From: AP-15 sp963716115
GTDB taxonomy: Bacteria; Pseudomonadota; Alphaproteobacteria; ATCC43930; CGMCC-115725
Direction of reading: 5' to 3'
DNA length: 64,000 nt
Assembly: GCA_963716115.1 (NCBI GenBank)
Contig: CAVQSZ010000030.1
Coordinates: 62,001-126,000 of the forward strand
A program made the translations under genes and the position numbers. Below are positions 27,548 through 35,753 of this stretch, in pieces; position 1 is the stretch's first letter, and every line of letters begins with the position of its first letter. The notes under the pieces were generated by a model that was not told the origin of the DNA, searched no databases, and worked only from the letters and a program-made list of their open reading frames with translations.

Positions 27548-28600
27548 TCACGGCAGGTAGTGGGCGAACACGACCGGGGAGACAAAGGCCCAGGTTTCGA
27601 TGAAGGCGGCATGGTCGGGCTTGCGGCCGAGCGCTTCCATGGCCCCCAGGAGGCAGAACCAGTTCAAGACCTCGTGCTGGCCGCTGTCCTCGATCTGGTC
27701 GGTCGTATAGCGGCGCCACGCGTCGTAATCGCCCGCTTCGAGGGCGTCGTAGAGGCGCCGGTCGGCCGCGACATCGGGCCAGAGCTGCCAGTTCTTCTCG
27801 GTCAGGAACGAGTGCGACCAGCTCGATGACGCCATGATCGCGGTGCGCCACGGGCTCTGCGCCATGACCCGCGCGGTCGCCGCCCCGACCGCCATGCAGC
27901 GCGAGGGGTTGGGCGAAGGCGGGTCGAGATTGCCGATCTCGCCGCGCATCTTCAAGGGCAGGCGCAGTCCGCGCGCCGCATTGACCCGGCGGCCGTAGCA
28001 ATTGACCGAGAACGAGACCAGCGGATAGTCGAAGCCCCGCCGCTCGTCGTCGAGCAGCAGGAGCGTGTTCTCGAAGGCGTGACCCATCGGGTGGTGCAGG
28101 GGCTTGTAGGCGTAGCCGATGTCGATCCCGGCCTCGATCAGGCCGGCAGCGAGGTATTTGCCGGCCTCGCGGTGGCCGCGCACGCGGAAGGTCTTCTCCG
28201 CCGGCTCGCCCCACGGGTTGTACGGGGTACGGCGGCGCTTCCAGGGCTGAATGTCCTGGTCCTCATAAGCCAGCACGGCGAAGGGCGGGACGATGTCCTC
28301 CTTGAAGTTCTCGTACTGGTCGTCGCCGAACATCACGATCACCTCGGGCCGGAACGCGTCGAGCGCGGCGCGCGCCTCGGCGAAGTGGCGGCGGTAGACC
28401 TCGCGCGCCCGGCCCGCCGCCGAAGCGCCCCAGTCGTTGCCGAGCTCGGCGCGCAGCTCCGCCGGCCAGCGCCCCGGGTCCTTCATCTCGGCCGGCATGT
28501 CGGGGTCGTCGAGCGAGGCCCGCATCATAAAGGTCCAGTCCTCGTCGCGGCGCAGCATCACCGGCCGGTGCGTGCACCCCAATCCCAGAATCTCGGTCAT
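27548..28600 (-). CDS. Class III extradiol dioxygenase, LigB-like
   Basis: 350 residues. It starts MTEILGLGCTHRPVML, where the THxP corresponds to the metal-binding SHxP of the LigB family, and continues with VIVMFGDDQYENF, HHPMGHAFENT and the C-terminal MASSSWSHSFLTEKNW. Relatives cleave protocatechuate, gallate or similar rings with Fe(II). The C-terminus around GDYDAWRRYTTDQIEDSGQHE resembles the fused small-domain part seen in some members. It is consistent with the catabolic theme of this region; the substrate is not predictable. Confidence 0.85.
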   Translation of the reverse strand: MTEILGLGCTHRPVMLRRDEDWTFMMRASLDDPDMPAEMKDPGRWPAELRAELGNDWGASAAGRAREVYRRHFAEARAALDAFRPEVIVMFGDDQYENFKEDIVPPFAVLAYEDQDIQPWKRRRTPYNPWGEPAEKTFRVRGHREAGKYLAAGLIEAGIDIGYAYKPLHHPMGHAFENTLLLLDDERRGFDYPLVSFSVNCYGRRVNAARGLRLPLKMRGEIGNLDPPSPNPSRCMAVGAATARVMAQSPWRTAIMASSSWSHSFLTEKNWQLWPDVAADRRLYDALEAGDYDAWRRYTTDQIEDSGQHEVLNWFCLLGAMEALGRKPDHAAFIETWAFVSPVVFAHYLP

Positions 28601-28664
28601 TTGCGTGGTCCTCCGCCTGTGCTTCGCACTCGGCCGCCAAGCTGGCGCCGCGTCCTGCCCGTTG

Positions 28665-28886
28665 TCATCGATCGGGATCCGGGCGCAGCGGCGATCTCGT
28701 AATCCGCCGCAGCAGCGCGAGCGTTTCCGGCGGAACCGGCGTCGGCCGGTGCCCGGGCATCTGGCGGCCGTTGAAGTGCACGATCTCCACCAGCTCGTTG
28801 TAGCTGTCCACGCCCAGCCAACGCATCGCTTCGCCGTGCCCGATGCGCCCGCCTTCGAGCTTGTCCAGCAGTTCAGCCAGCGTCAT
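28665..28886 (-). CDS. Small protein paired with PIN-domain gene (possible antitoxin)
   Basis: 73 residues: a helical N-terminus (MTLAELLDKLEGGRIGHGEAMRWLGV) and SYNELVEIVHFNGRQMPGH. I recognise no named family. Its start overlaps the end of the PIN-like gene by 14 bases, so the two are translated together. If this is a toxin-antitoxin pair, the order (toxin first) is the reverse of the usual one. Confidence 0.6.
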   Translation of the reverse strand: MTLAELLDKLEGGRIGHGEAMRWLGVDSYNELVEIVHFNGRQMPGHRPTPVPPETLALLRRITRSPLRPDPDR

Positions 28887-29472
28887 CGACTCGTCTCCTC
28901 GTCATCCAGCGCGACCGTACCCGCGTCGTCCGGCCGGGGCGTTCCACCGGCTTGAGCGGGGATTTCCGCTGCGCGTTGATCGCCTCCAGCAACGCCGGGC
29001 CGTCGGCGATGATCTGCTCGTCGGCCAAGGCCCTGATCCATGCGGCGGTGTTCAGCAGGTGCACGCGCGGCAACCGCGCGATCCGCGTTTCGAGCAAGTC
29101 GGGATCTTCGAACAGCACCAGCGGAACAAAGCTCGGCGAGCCGTGCAGCGCCAGCCTTGTCGCATACTCGTCGACGGCGATCTCACCGAGATTGGCGCTG
29201 CTCGGCATTTCGCCGCGTTCGATCTTGGTGCGGAAGCCAAATCCGAGCAGCGTTTCCTCGATCACGATCCGGTTGCCCATGCGCTCGAGCCAGGCTCCGA
29301 CTTCGCCGCCGGGGTCATTGGCCGGCTTGGTAATTTCGTATCGCACCTGATCGACAATGTGGATCGGCGCGGTGAAGGTTTCAAAGAGGTCGAGCCGCCC
29401 GATGCGCGCGAGCGTCAGCACCGGGCTTGCGTCCGGGATGATCACGGCAACATCGACGGTTCTGCGCGCCAC
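28873..29472 (-). CDS. PIN-like domain protein (putative ribonuclease toxin)
   Basis: 199 residues. It starts with a PIN-type strand and acidic residue (VIIPDASPVLTLARIGRLDLLF-like), has an acidic middle (SSANLGEIAVDEYATRLALH) and a third acidic site (VLFEDPDLLET). The C-terminal tail is very basic. PIN domains are metal-dependent RNases, often toxins. The overlapping downstream gene may encode the antidote. The call rests on pattern, not on a database match. Confidence 0.65.
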   Translation of the reverse strand: MARRTVDVAVIIPDASPVLTLARIGRLDLFETFTAPIHIVDQVRYEITKPANDPGGEVGAWLERMGNRIVIEETLLGFGFRTKIERGEMPSSANLGEIAVDEYATRLALHGSPSFVPLVLFEDPDLLETRIARLPRVHLLNTAAWIRALADEQIIADGPALLEAINAQRKSPLKPVERPGRTTRVRSRWMTRRRVDDAG

Positions 29473-29809
29473 GGCGGAAAACCCACATTATAGCTGTAAT
29501 CTCGCGGCCCAGACCGAAAAACGGGTGCGTGCCCTGCCCCGAGCTTAGCCCAAATTGTCGCGTCGGTCAGCCGCATCGACCGGCACCGCCTCCTGTTTTC
29601 CCTGTTGTTTGCAGAGGATCTGCAGGCGGGCCGCTCGCGCGGGCGAGCAGCGCCAGCCGGCTTCCGGACTGCCGAAGGCGATCTCATAAGCTGCGATTGC
29701 GGCGGTTTTATCGGCGCTCCCCAGAATCGAGAACGCATCACCGCGACGTTGCGCCGACCTGCGCCCATAGGTACGCTGTCCGCGGCTGCGCAGCAGGGAA
29801 ATCATCCGG

Positions 29810-29974
29810 ATGCTCGAAAGAGACGGTTGGAGGCTGGTTCGAGTGGCGGGCAGCCACCATCATTTCAGTCATCCGGTGAAACCGGGCGTGGTTACCGTCC
29901 CTCATCCGAGACGGGACATCCCGATCGGCTCCCTGAAATCCATCGAGCAGCAGGCCAAGGTAACGCTGCGTTGA
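29810..29974 (+). CDS. hicA: HicA-type mRNA interferase toxin (start uncertain)
   Basis: Translation gives MLERDGWRLVRVAGSHHHF, then HPVKPGVVTVPHPRRDIPIG and SLKSIEQQAKV, a clear HicA with the catalytic His in GSHHHF. Homology runs on upstream in frame (SREIIR, about 29792-29809), but no ATG, GTG or TTG is found before a stop at 29768. The true start may be altered or an unusual codon, or the 5' end may be damaged. The stop lies 11 bases before hicB. Confidence 0.8.
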   Translation: MLERDGWRLVRVAGSHHHFSHPVKPGVVTVPHPRRDIPIGSLKSIEQQAKVTLR

Positions 29975-29985
29975 CGAGCCGGGCC

Positions 29986-30261
29986 ATGGATTACATCGCG
30001 ATCATTCACAAGGATCCCGGGAGCGATTTCGGGGTCAGCTTCCCCGATTTTCCCGGCTGCATCACCGCGGGCCGGACGCTCGACGAGGCCAAGGAAATGG
30101 CGCTCGAGGCGTTGACCGGACACATCGAGGTCATGCGCGAGGCCGGCGAGCCGGCGCCCGTACCGTTCACCTTCGACGAGGTCATCAACGACGCCCGGTT
30201 TCGGGACGGCATCGCCTTTCTCGTCCGCGTCGACGCGACGACGTTGGTGGGCACGGGCTGA
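29986..30261 (+). CDS. hicB: HicB-family antitoxin
   Basis: 91 residues with the HicB fold pattern: MDYIAIIHKDPGSDFGVSFPDFPG, TAGRTLDEAKEMALEALTGHIE and the AGEPAPVPFTFDEV end. HicB binds HicA and represses the operon. It sits directly after hicA, the usual order. No DNA-binding tail is recognised. Confidence 0.92.
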   Translation: MDYIAIIHKDPGSDFGVSFPDFPGCITAGRTLDEAKEMALEALTGHIEVMREAGEPAPVPFTFDEVINDARFRDGIAFLVRVDATTLVGTG

Positions 30262-30919
30262 GCGGGCGGGGACATTGCGATCGATCGTCTGCGGCCGGCA
30301 CGCCGGGCGCTCGATCCCGTTATCGGATTCGCGCTGTTGTCGGTGCAACGTTCACACAGACCGGCGCCGATGCGCGCGTAACGGGACAATTATGGAAGCC
30401 AGCAACTGAAGTTGTGGATGTCCGGCACGAGCCGACGGCTGTCGGGTTTGGGAGCTCGCTGCGATCAATGCGACCTACGCCATGTGCTCGCACAATCTTG
30501 GACCTGCTGCACGGCTGTCCGGTTGGGCTTCGAGGAGCTGAGAATACGATAGCGGCGTATCGGCGATACAACCGTATATCGTCATGGCCGGGCTCGACCC
30601 GTGGGCCTTCAGCCCACGGACTTGATCCGTGGGCGCCTACAGGCCGCGCCGTCGCTCGGAGGAGGCGGAGGATGCCCGTGTCAAGCACGGGCATGACGGG
30701 TTTGGGTTGAGGTCGAGCACCGGTTCCACAACCGGTCTCGACGGGCCGGACAGCTGAGGATTTGTTCCGGCCATCCACGCACCGGCCGCGCCTCGGTTTT
30801 GCCGCAAGAGGGCGTGGATCACCGGGTCAAGCCCGGTGATGACGATTTCAGGTCGAGGCAGGCAACAATTCCGCAACCCGATCCGACCGAACCGGAGCGT
30901 TGGGACACTTAAAAGATGA
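30262..30919. other. 658-base stretch without a gene; several palindromes
   Basis: It carries a third copy of the CCGTGGG palindrome (30597-30633), a GCCCGTGTCAAGCACGGGC hairpin near 30673-30691, an ACCGGTTCCACAACCGGT hairpin near 30720, and an ACCGGGTCAAGCCCGGT hairpin near 30821. These resemble REP-type elements. I see no coding frame with family support. Confidence 0.65.
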
Positions 30920-31858
30920 TCAGTCCTGCGCCCGATCACCCAGATCGGCGAATTCCCGTTTCAGAATGGGCGCGAGGCGATGGCGCAGCCACGCGATTTC
31001 GGGATCGTTGGCGCGGCCGGCGCCCCATAGGACGGCGTGCGGCAGCGGGGCGACCGGGAATGGGACTTGCCTCGATTCGAGGCCATAGCGGGAGAGGGTG
31101 TCGGCGATCGCCAGCGACGGCACCGTCGCCAGCAGGTCGGAGGCCGCCAGGACGGGCGCGATCGCCAGGAAATTCGGGACCCAGCCGGCGATCCTTCGCT
31201 CCAGCCCGGCCGCGGCGGCGGCGAGATTGATCGGGCTTTCGAGCTGGTCGCCAACGCGGACGACCAGATGCGGGCAGCGCGACCACGCCCGGGGCCCCCA
31301 TTCGACGAACGCCGGATGCCCACGACGGCCGAAGCATCGCCAGCACAGCGCGCCGATCGGCTGGCTCGCGACGCCGTCGGGGAGCCTGAGCCCGGCCGGG
31401 GCAATGGCGATATCGGTCAGGCCTTCGGCAACGTCGAGCAGCATGCTCTCTCGCGGCCCGGTCCATTCGACGGCGATGCCCGGCGCCTCGCCGCGCAACG
31501 CCGCCAGCAGGGTCGTAAAAAGCGTAATCGCGAAATCCGGTGCGGCAAACCGGAACACCCGCCGCGAGGTTGCCGGATCGAAGGCGTGGCGGCGGGACAG
31601 CGCTCGCTGGAGGCCCCTGAGGATCGGCCGCGCCTGCTCCATGAAATCGAGCGCGAAGGCCGTCGCCTGCATCCGCCGTCCGGCCTTGATCAGGAGCGGG
31701 TCGCCGAGCTGGCCGCGCAGCCGCGCGAGTGAATAGCTGACCGCCGATTGCGTGCGGTGCAAGCGCTCCGCCGCCCGAGTGACGTTGCGTTCGGCCATCA
31801 GCACGTCGAGCACGACAAGGAGGTTCAGGTCGAACCCCTCGAGATCAATATCATTCAT
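30920..31858 (-). CDS. LysR-family transcriptional regulator
   Basis: 312 residues. The N-terminal winged helix is typical: FDLNLLVVLDVLMAERNVTR, then AAERLHRTQSAVSYSLARLR. A ligand-binding domain follows from about residue 95. It is divergent from the SnoaL-like gene, with about 80 bases between the two starts, so I infer it controls that gene. The effector is unknown. Confidence 0.94.
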   Translation of the reverse strand: MNDIDLEGFDLNLLVVLDVLMAERNVTRAAERLHRTQSAVSYSLARLRGQLGDPLLIKAGRRMQATAFALDFMEQARPILRGLQRALSRRHAFDPATSRRVFRFAAPDFAITLFTTLLAALRGEAPGIAVEWTGPRESMLLDVAEGLTDIAIAPAGLRLPDGVASQPIGALCWRCFGRRGHPAFVEWGPRAWSRCPHLVVRVGDQLESPINLAAAAAGLERRIAGWVPNFLAIAPVLAASDLLATVPSLAIADTLSRYGLESRQVPFPVAPLPHAVLWGAGRANDPEIAWLRHRLAPILKREFADLGDRAQD

Positions 31859-31941
31859 GATAGATCAAAACTATTCATTAGATCGATGATCCGTACGCTC
31901 ATATCATTCCCGCACCCGCTTTGAAACCGATTGGATCGACC

Positions 31942-32433
31942 GTGAAAAAGCTCTCCCTCGCCACGGGCGCCGCACTGTTTGCCGCGCTGCTCGCCCAAGG
32001 CGTCAATTCGGGCCAGAGCGCCGAGGAATCCGCGCGTGCGAGCGTGACGGCGTTTTACGAGGCTCTGAGCGCCGCGCCCGCGACCGACGCCGCGGCCCTT
32101 CTGACGCGGGCAGTCTCTCCGGCGTGGGTCTCCTGCGGCGGCAACGATGTCTGCCGCGGGCTCGACCAGGTCCTTCCGGCAGTCGCCGCGCGGCGCACGG
32201 CCGTTCCGGATTTGAAATGGCAGATCAAAGAGATGCTCGTCTCGGGAAACCGCGTCATCGTGCGCGGCGAGGCGAGCGGCACCCCGGCGGGCGACTTTGT
32301 GGGTGTGCCGTATGGCGGTAAATCGTTCGATCTGATGTCGATCGACATCCACACCCTCGACAGCGGCAAGCTCGTCCGCTCCTACCATGTCGAGGATTGG
32401 ATGGGCGCGATCCGGCAGCTGTCGGCGAAATGA
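31942..32433 (+). CDS. Secreted SnoaL-like (NTF2-fold, ester cyclase-type) protein
   Basis: 163 residues from a GTG at 31942; a TTG at 31921 is an alternative. A signal peptide (KKLSLATGAALFAALLAQG) precedes an NTF2-like domain: ARASVTAFYEALSAAPATD, GNRVIVRGEASGTPAG, and YHVEDWMGAIRQL. Such proteins are often small-molecule cyclases or isomerases, but many are uncharacterised. Divergent from the LysR gene. Confidence 0.82.
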   Translation: MKKLSLATGAALFAALLAQGVNSGQSAEESARASVTAFYEALSAAPATDAAALLTRAVSPAWVSCGGNDVCRGLDQVLPAVAARRTAVPDLKWQIKEMLVSGNRVIVRGEASGTPAGDFVGVPYGGKSFDLMSIDIHTLDSGKLVRSYHVEDWMGAIRQLSAK

Positions 32434-32472
32434 GCCGGTTCTATCGCTACCCGAACGGCGGGTTGTTCCGGG

Positions 32473-34122
32473 CTACTTCGTGACGAACCCGTTCTCGATG
32501 TCGTCGGCGACTGCGGCGGGGTCGCGGCGGGCGGGGTCGCCCCAGCCGCCGCCGCCGCCGGATTCGAGGACGAGCTCGTCGCCGGGGCGGATCGTGAGGC
32601 CGACCTCCTTGGTCTTGATCGGGCGCGGCGGCTCTCCCGGCGAATAGAGCGTGTAGCGGTGCGGCATTCCATCGGCGCCGCCGAGGATGCCGCAGGCGCC
32701 GTGGCGCACGCCGTCGCCGGCGGTGTTGCCGATTGCGGGCTCCGCGGTTTCGACGACCATCTCGACGATCCCGCCCGGGCCGCCGCGGTATTGCCCGGCG
32801 CCGCCGGAATCGGGGCGGAACTCGTGGCGGCGGAAGAACAGCGGGAAGCGCGCCTCGGTCACCTCGAGGCTGCCGAACTTGATGCCGCCCGCGGCCTGCC
32901 ATTCGCCGGCCCCCGGCCAGCCGTCGCCCATGGGCGAGGCGCCGCCGCCCGGCCGCGCCTGAAAGAAATGCCAGATGAAGGGCCGGTCGGAACGCGGGTC
33001 CTTCCCTTGGACGGCGATGCGGAAGCGGCGGCCCCAGCCGGCCATCGCCCGGTCCGGGCAGGCCGGGGCCAATGCCTTGACGATCGCCTCCATGATCTCC
33101 TGCCCGCAATGGTTGGTGGCCAGGGTCACCGGCATGCCGGGGTTCGCCCACACCACGGTCCCCTGCCTGGCGATTACGGTGACCGGGCGGAAGGCGCCGT
33201 CGTTCTTCGGCGTGTCCGGGTCGATCAGGTAGGACAAGGCCACGACCACCGCCGAGCGCATGTTCGGATAGGAGGAGTTGATGAAGCTCGCCACCTCCGG
33301 GTGCGAATCCGACAGGTCGATCACGAGGTCGCTGCCGCGCTTTTCGACGGTGGCGCGGATGTGGATGTCGTCGTGGCCGCGGCCGTCGTCGTCGAGCAGC
33401 GCCTCGCCGTGGTAGACGCCGTCCTTCCATTCGGCGATGACCGCGCGGGCGCGGCGCTCGGCGCCGTCGAGCACCGCCTCGATCGCGGCGTCGGCGGTGG
33501 GCCAGCCGAACTCGTCGGCCAGCGCCAACAGGCGGCGCTCGCCGATATGGGCCGAGCCGATCATCGCCGCGAGGTCGCCGCGAAAGTCGCGCGGATGGCG
33601 AACATTGGTCGCGATCATCTCCAACAGGTCCTGCCGCACCTTGCCGCCGTCATAAAGCCGCAAAGGTGTGATCCGAATCCCTTCCTGCCAGATGTCGGTG
33701 GCGGCGGCGTTGTAGGCGCCGTGCGTCGCCCCGCCGATGTCGCTTTGATGGGCGCGGTTGATCGACCAGAAGCGCGGCCGATTGTCCTGGAACACCGGCA
33801 CGAAGGCGGTCAAATCGGGCAGGTGGTTGCCGCCGTGATAGGGGTCGTTCAGCAGAAACACGTCGCCCGGATGGATGTCGTCGGCGAAGCGCTCGGTCAC
33901 CGCCCTGGCTGCGTAGGGCAGCGCGCCGACATGGATCGGCACGTGCTCGGCCTGCGCGATCAGCCGGCCGTCGAGGCCGCAGATCGCGGTCGAAAAGTCG
34001 CGGCTCGAATTCAGGATTTGCGAATAGGATGTGCGCAGCATGGCTTCGCCCATCTCTTCGACGATCGCCAGCAGGCGATGCTGGATCACCGAGACGACGA
34101 CCGGATCGACCTGGTTGTGCAA
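32473..34122 (-). CDS. Hydantoinase B/oxoprolinase family protein
   Basis: 549 residues, the usual HyuB length. Motifs: VVSVIQHRLLAIVEEMGEAM, SSRDFSTAICGLDGRL, GDVFLLNDPYHGGNHLPD, HQSDIGG and the Gly-rich C-terminal ESGGGGGWGDPARRDPAAV. HyuB normally works with HyuA to open hydantoin or oxoproline rings with ATP. No hyuA is adjacent, so the A subunit must be elsewhere. Confidence 0.94.
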   Translation of the reverse strand: MHNQVDPVVVSVIQHRLLAIVEEMGEAMLRTSYSQILNSSRDFSTAICGLDGRLIAQAEHVPIHVGALPYAARAVTERFADDIHPGDVFLLNDPYHGGNHLPDLTAFVPVFQDNRPRFWSINRAHQSDIGGATHGAYNAAATDIWQEGIRITPLRLYDGGKVRQDLLEMIATNVRHPRDFRGDLAAMIGSAHIGERRLLALADEFGWPTADAAIEAVLDGAERRARAVIAEWKDGVYHGEALLDDDGRGHDDIHIRATVEKRGSDLVIDLSDSHPEVASFINSSYPNMRSAVVVALSYLIDPDTPKNDGAFRPVTVIARQGTVVWANPGMPVTLATNHCGQEIMEAIVKALAPACPDRAMAGWGRRFRIAVQGKDPRSDRPFIWHFFQARPGGGASPMGDGWPGAGEWQAAGGIKFGSLEVTEARFPLFFRRHEFRPDSGGAGQYRGGPGGIVEMVVETAEPAIGNTAGDGVRHGACGILGGADGMPHRYTLYSPGEPPRPIKTKEVGLTIRPGDELVLESGGGGGWGDPARRDPAAVADDIENGFVTK

Positions 34123-34154
34123 GATTTCCCGCCTTCGAGAGGGAGTGCCGTCAA

Positions 34155-34322
34155 ATGCCGTACCGACCCAACTACCGGCTCGAACGCCGCGAGCGCGACC
34201 GCGTCAAGAAGGCGAAGAAGGAGGAAAAAATCAAGCAGCAGCAGGAGCGCGCAGCCCTGCGCAAGACCGAGACCGAGGGCGAGGACCCGCCCGAGGAGGC
34301 CGCAAGCGCCGGCGGGAGCTGA
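34155..34322 (+). CDS. Small basic conserved hypothetical protein
   Basis: 55 residues: MPYRPNYRLERRERDRVKKA, then a Lys/Glu/Gln-rich helix (KKEEKIKQQQERAALRKTE) and an acidic tail. A GAGAGGGA ribosome site lies 11 bases upstream. I recall similar short MPYRPNYR-type proteins as common in alphaproteobacteria; no function is known to me. Confidence 0.75.
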   Translation: MPYRPNYRLERRERDRVKKAKKEEKIKQQQERAALRKTETEGEDPPEEAASAGGS

Positions 34323-34402
34323 CCCTGAGCCCGCCGCGCGCCGCCCCGGGCTGACGCCCCCCGTTGCGGCGACCCTCGCCGCCGCTCGGCGAAGCATGCC
34401 GC

Positions 34403-35611
34403 TCAGCGGAACATGCGGCCTTCGGGCGGCAGGCCCAGCAGGATCTGGCCGACGGTCTCGAAATGGACCGGGCGGCCCTGGCCTTGCTGGCTGCCGGCGT
34501 GGATGTCGCGCAGCCGGCGCTCGAACGGGTTCTCGTTGAAGATGGCGGTGGCCCCGGCGGCGCTGTAGACCGTGGCGACGACATCGCGCGCCTGGTTGAT
34601 CGCCCAGGTCGTCGACAGTCGCAGCCGCGGGTGCTGGTCGGCGGTGAAGTCGCCGGTGCGCTCGGCGGCGTCCCACATTTCAGCCAGGGTGGCGTGAATG
34701 AAGGCGCGGCAGGAACGCAGCTTGGCTTCGCACTGCGCCACCTGCGACTGGATCACGTTGTTCTGGCGCAGCGGGTTGCGGGCGCCGCGGGGGATCTTGT
34801 CGCGGGCCAGCTCGATAAACGCCTCGAGCGCGCCGCGGGCGATGCCCAAGGACACGTTGGAGAAGCCCATCGCATAGATCATGCCGCTCGTAAAACGGTA
34901 GAGCAGGCCCGGCTCGCGCCGCTCGGCCTGGTTGTCGCGCGACAGCGTGTATTTGTGCGGCACAAACAGATCCTCGACCCGATAGCTGTCGCTGCCGGTG
35001 CCGCGCAGGCCGATCACCTGCCAGTTGTCGATGATCTCGGCCTGCGATTTCGGGAACAGCACGGTGCGCACGAGCGGGCGGCCGTTCGGGTTGAGGCGCG
35101 GCGCGCCGTCGGGCTCGAAGACCGGCACATGCGCGCCGAGCCAGGTCGCGTGCCGGCTGCCGGTGGCGAAGCCCCAGCGCCCGGTGACGCGGATCCCGCC
35201 CTCGACCGCGACCCCCCGGCCGGCGTTCGGCAGCTCCGGTCCCCAGGCGAGGATGCCGCGGCGCGGCCCGAACACCTCGCGCGCCGCCGCCGGGTCGAGA
35301 TAGGGGGCCGACATCGAGCAGCCGGAATTCTGCCCGAGCGACCAGGCGACGCTGGGCTCGGCCTTGGCGATTTCCTCGAGCACCTGGACATAGGTCAAGG
35401 GATGCAATTCGGCGCCGCCCAGCGAGCGCGGCAGCAAGAGGCGGAAAAAGCCGCCGTCGACCAGCGCCTCGACCACCCGCTCCGGCAGCTGGCGCTGCTC
35501 CTCGATCTCGTCGGCGGCCTCGCGCAGCAGCGGCCCCAGCGCGCGGGCGCGCTCGATGTAGTCCACCGCCCGCGGCTCGGCGCGGCGCGGCTCCAGCAAG
35601 GTCGACGTCAT
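34403..35611 (-). CDS. Acyl-CoA dehydrogenase-like flavoprotein (possibly group D monooxygenase)
   Basis: 402 residues. The order fits the acyl-CoA dehydrogenase fold: N-terminal helices (ERVVEALVDGGFFRLLLPRSL), AWSLGQNSGCSM, VTGRWGFATGSRHATWLGAH, GLRGTGSDSYRVEDLFVP and a C-terminal helical bundle. The GTGSDSY loop and lack of an obvious catalytic Glu at the usual site suggest the flavin-dependent monooxygenase branch (HsaA/DszC-like) rather than beta-oxidation. Substrate unknown. Confidence 0.85.
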   Translation of the reverse strand: MTSTLLEPRRAEPRAVDYIERARALGPLLREAADEIEEQRQLPERVVEALVDGGFFRLLLPRSLGGAELHPLTYVQVLEEIAKAEPSVAWSLGQNSGCSMSAPYLDPAAAREVFGPRRGILAWGPELPNAGRGVAVEGGIRVTGRWGFATGSRHATWLGAHVPVFEPDGAPRLNPNGRPLVRTVLFPKSQAEIIDNWQVIGLRGTGSDSYRVEDLFVPHKYTLSRDNQAERREPGLLYRFTSGMIYAMGFSNVSLGIARGALEAFIELARDKIPRGARNPLRQNNVIQSQVAQCEAKLRSCRAFIHATLAEMWDAAERTGDFTADQHPRLRLSTTWAINQARDVVATVYSAAGATAIFNENPFERRLRDIHAGSQQGQGRPVHFETVGQILLGLPPEGRMFR

Positions 35612-35753
35612 TCAATCCCTCCCGCGTCAGGCGGCATCGTCGCTCGCCGTTACAATACAACGGCGCTCGCGCGGGCGGCGACGATTTCCGCGCAACCCGG
35701 CATTGCCCGATCCTGACCCGGGCCCGGCCCCGCGCCCGCGCCGCGGGGCGCGG

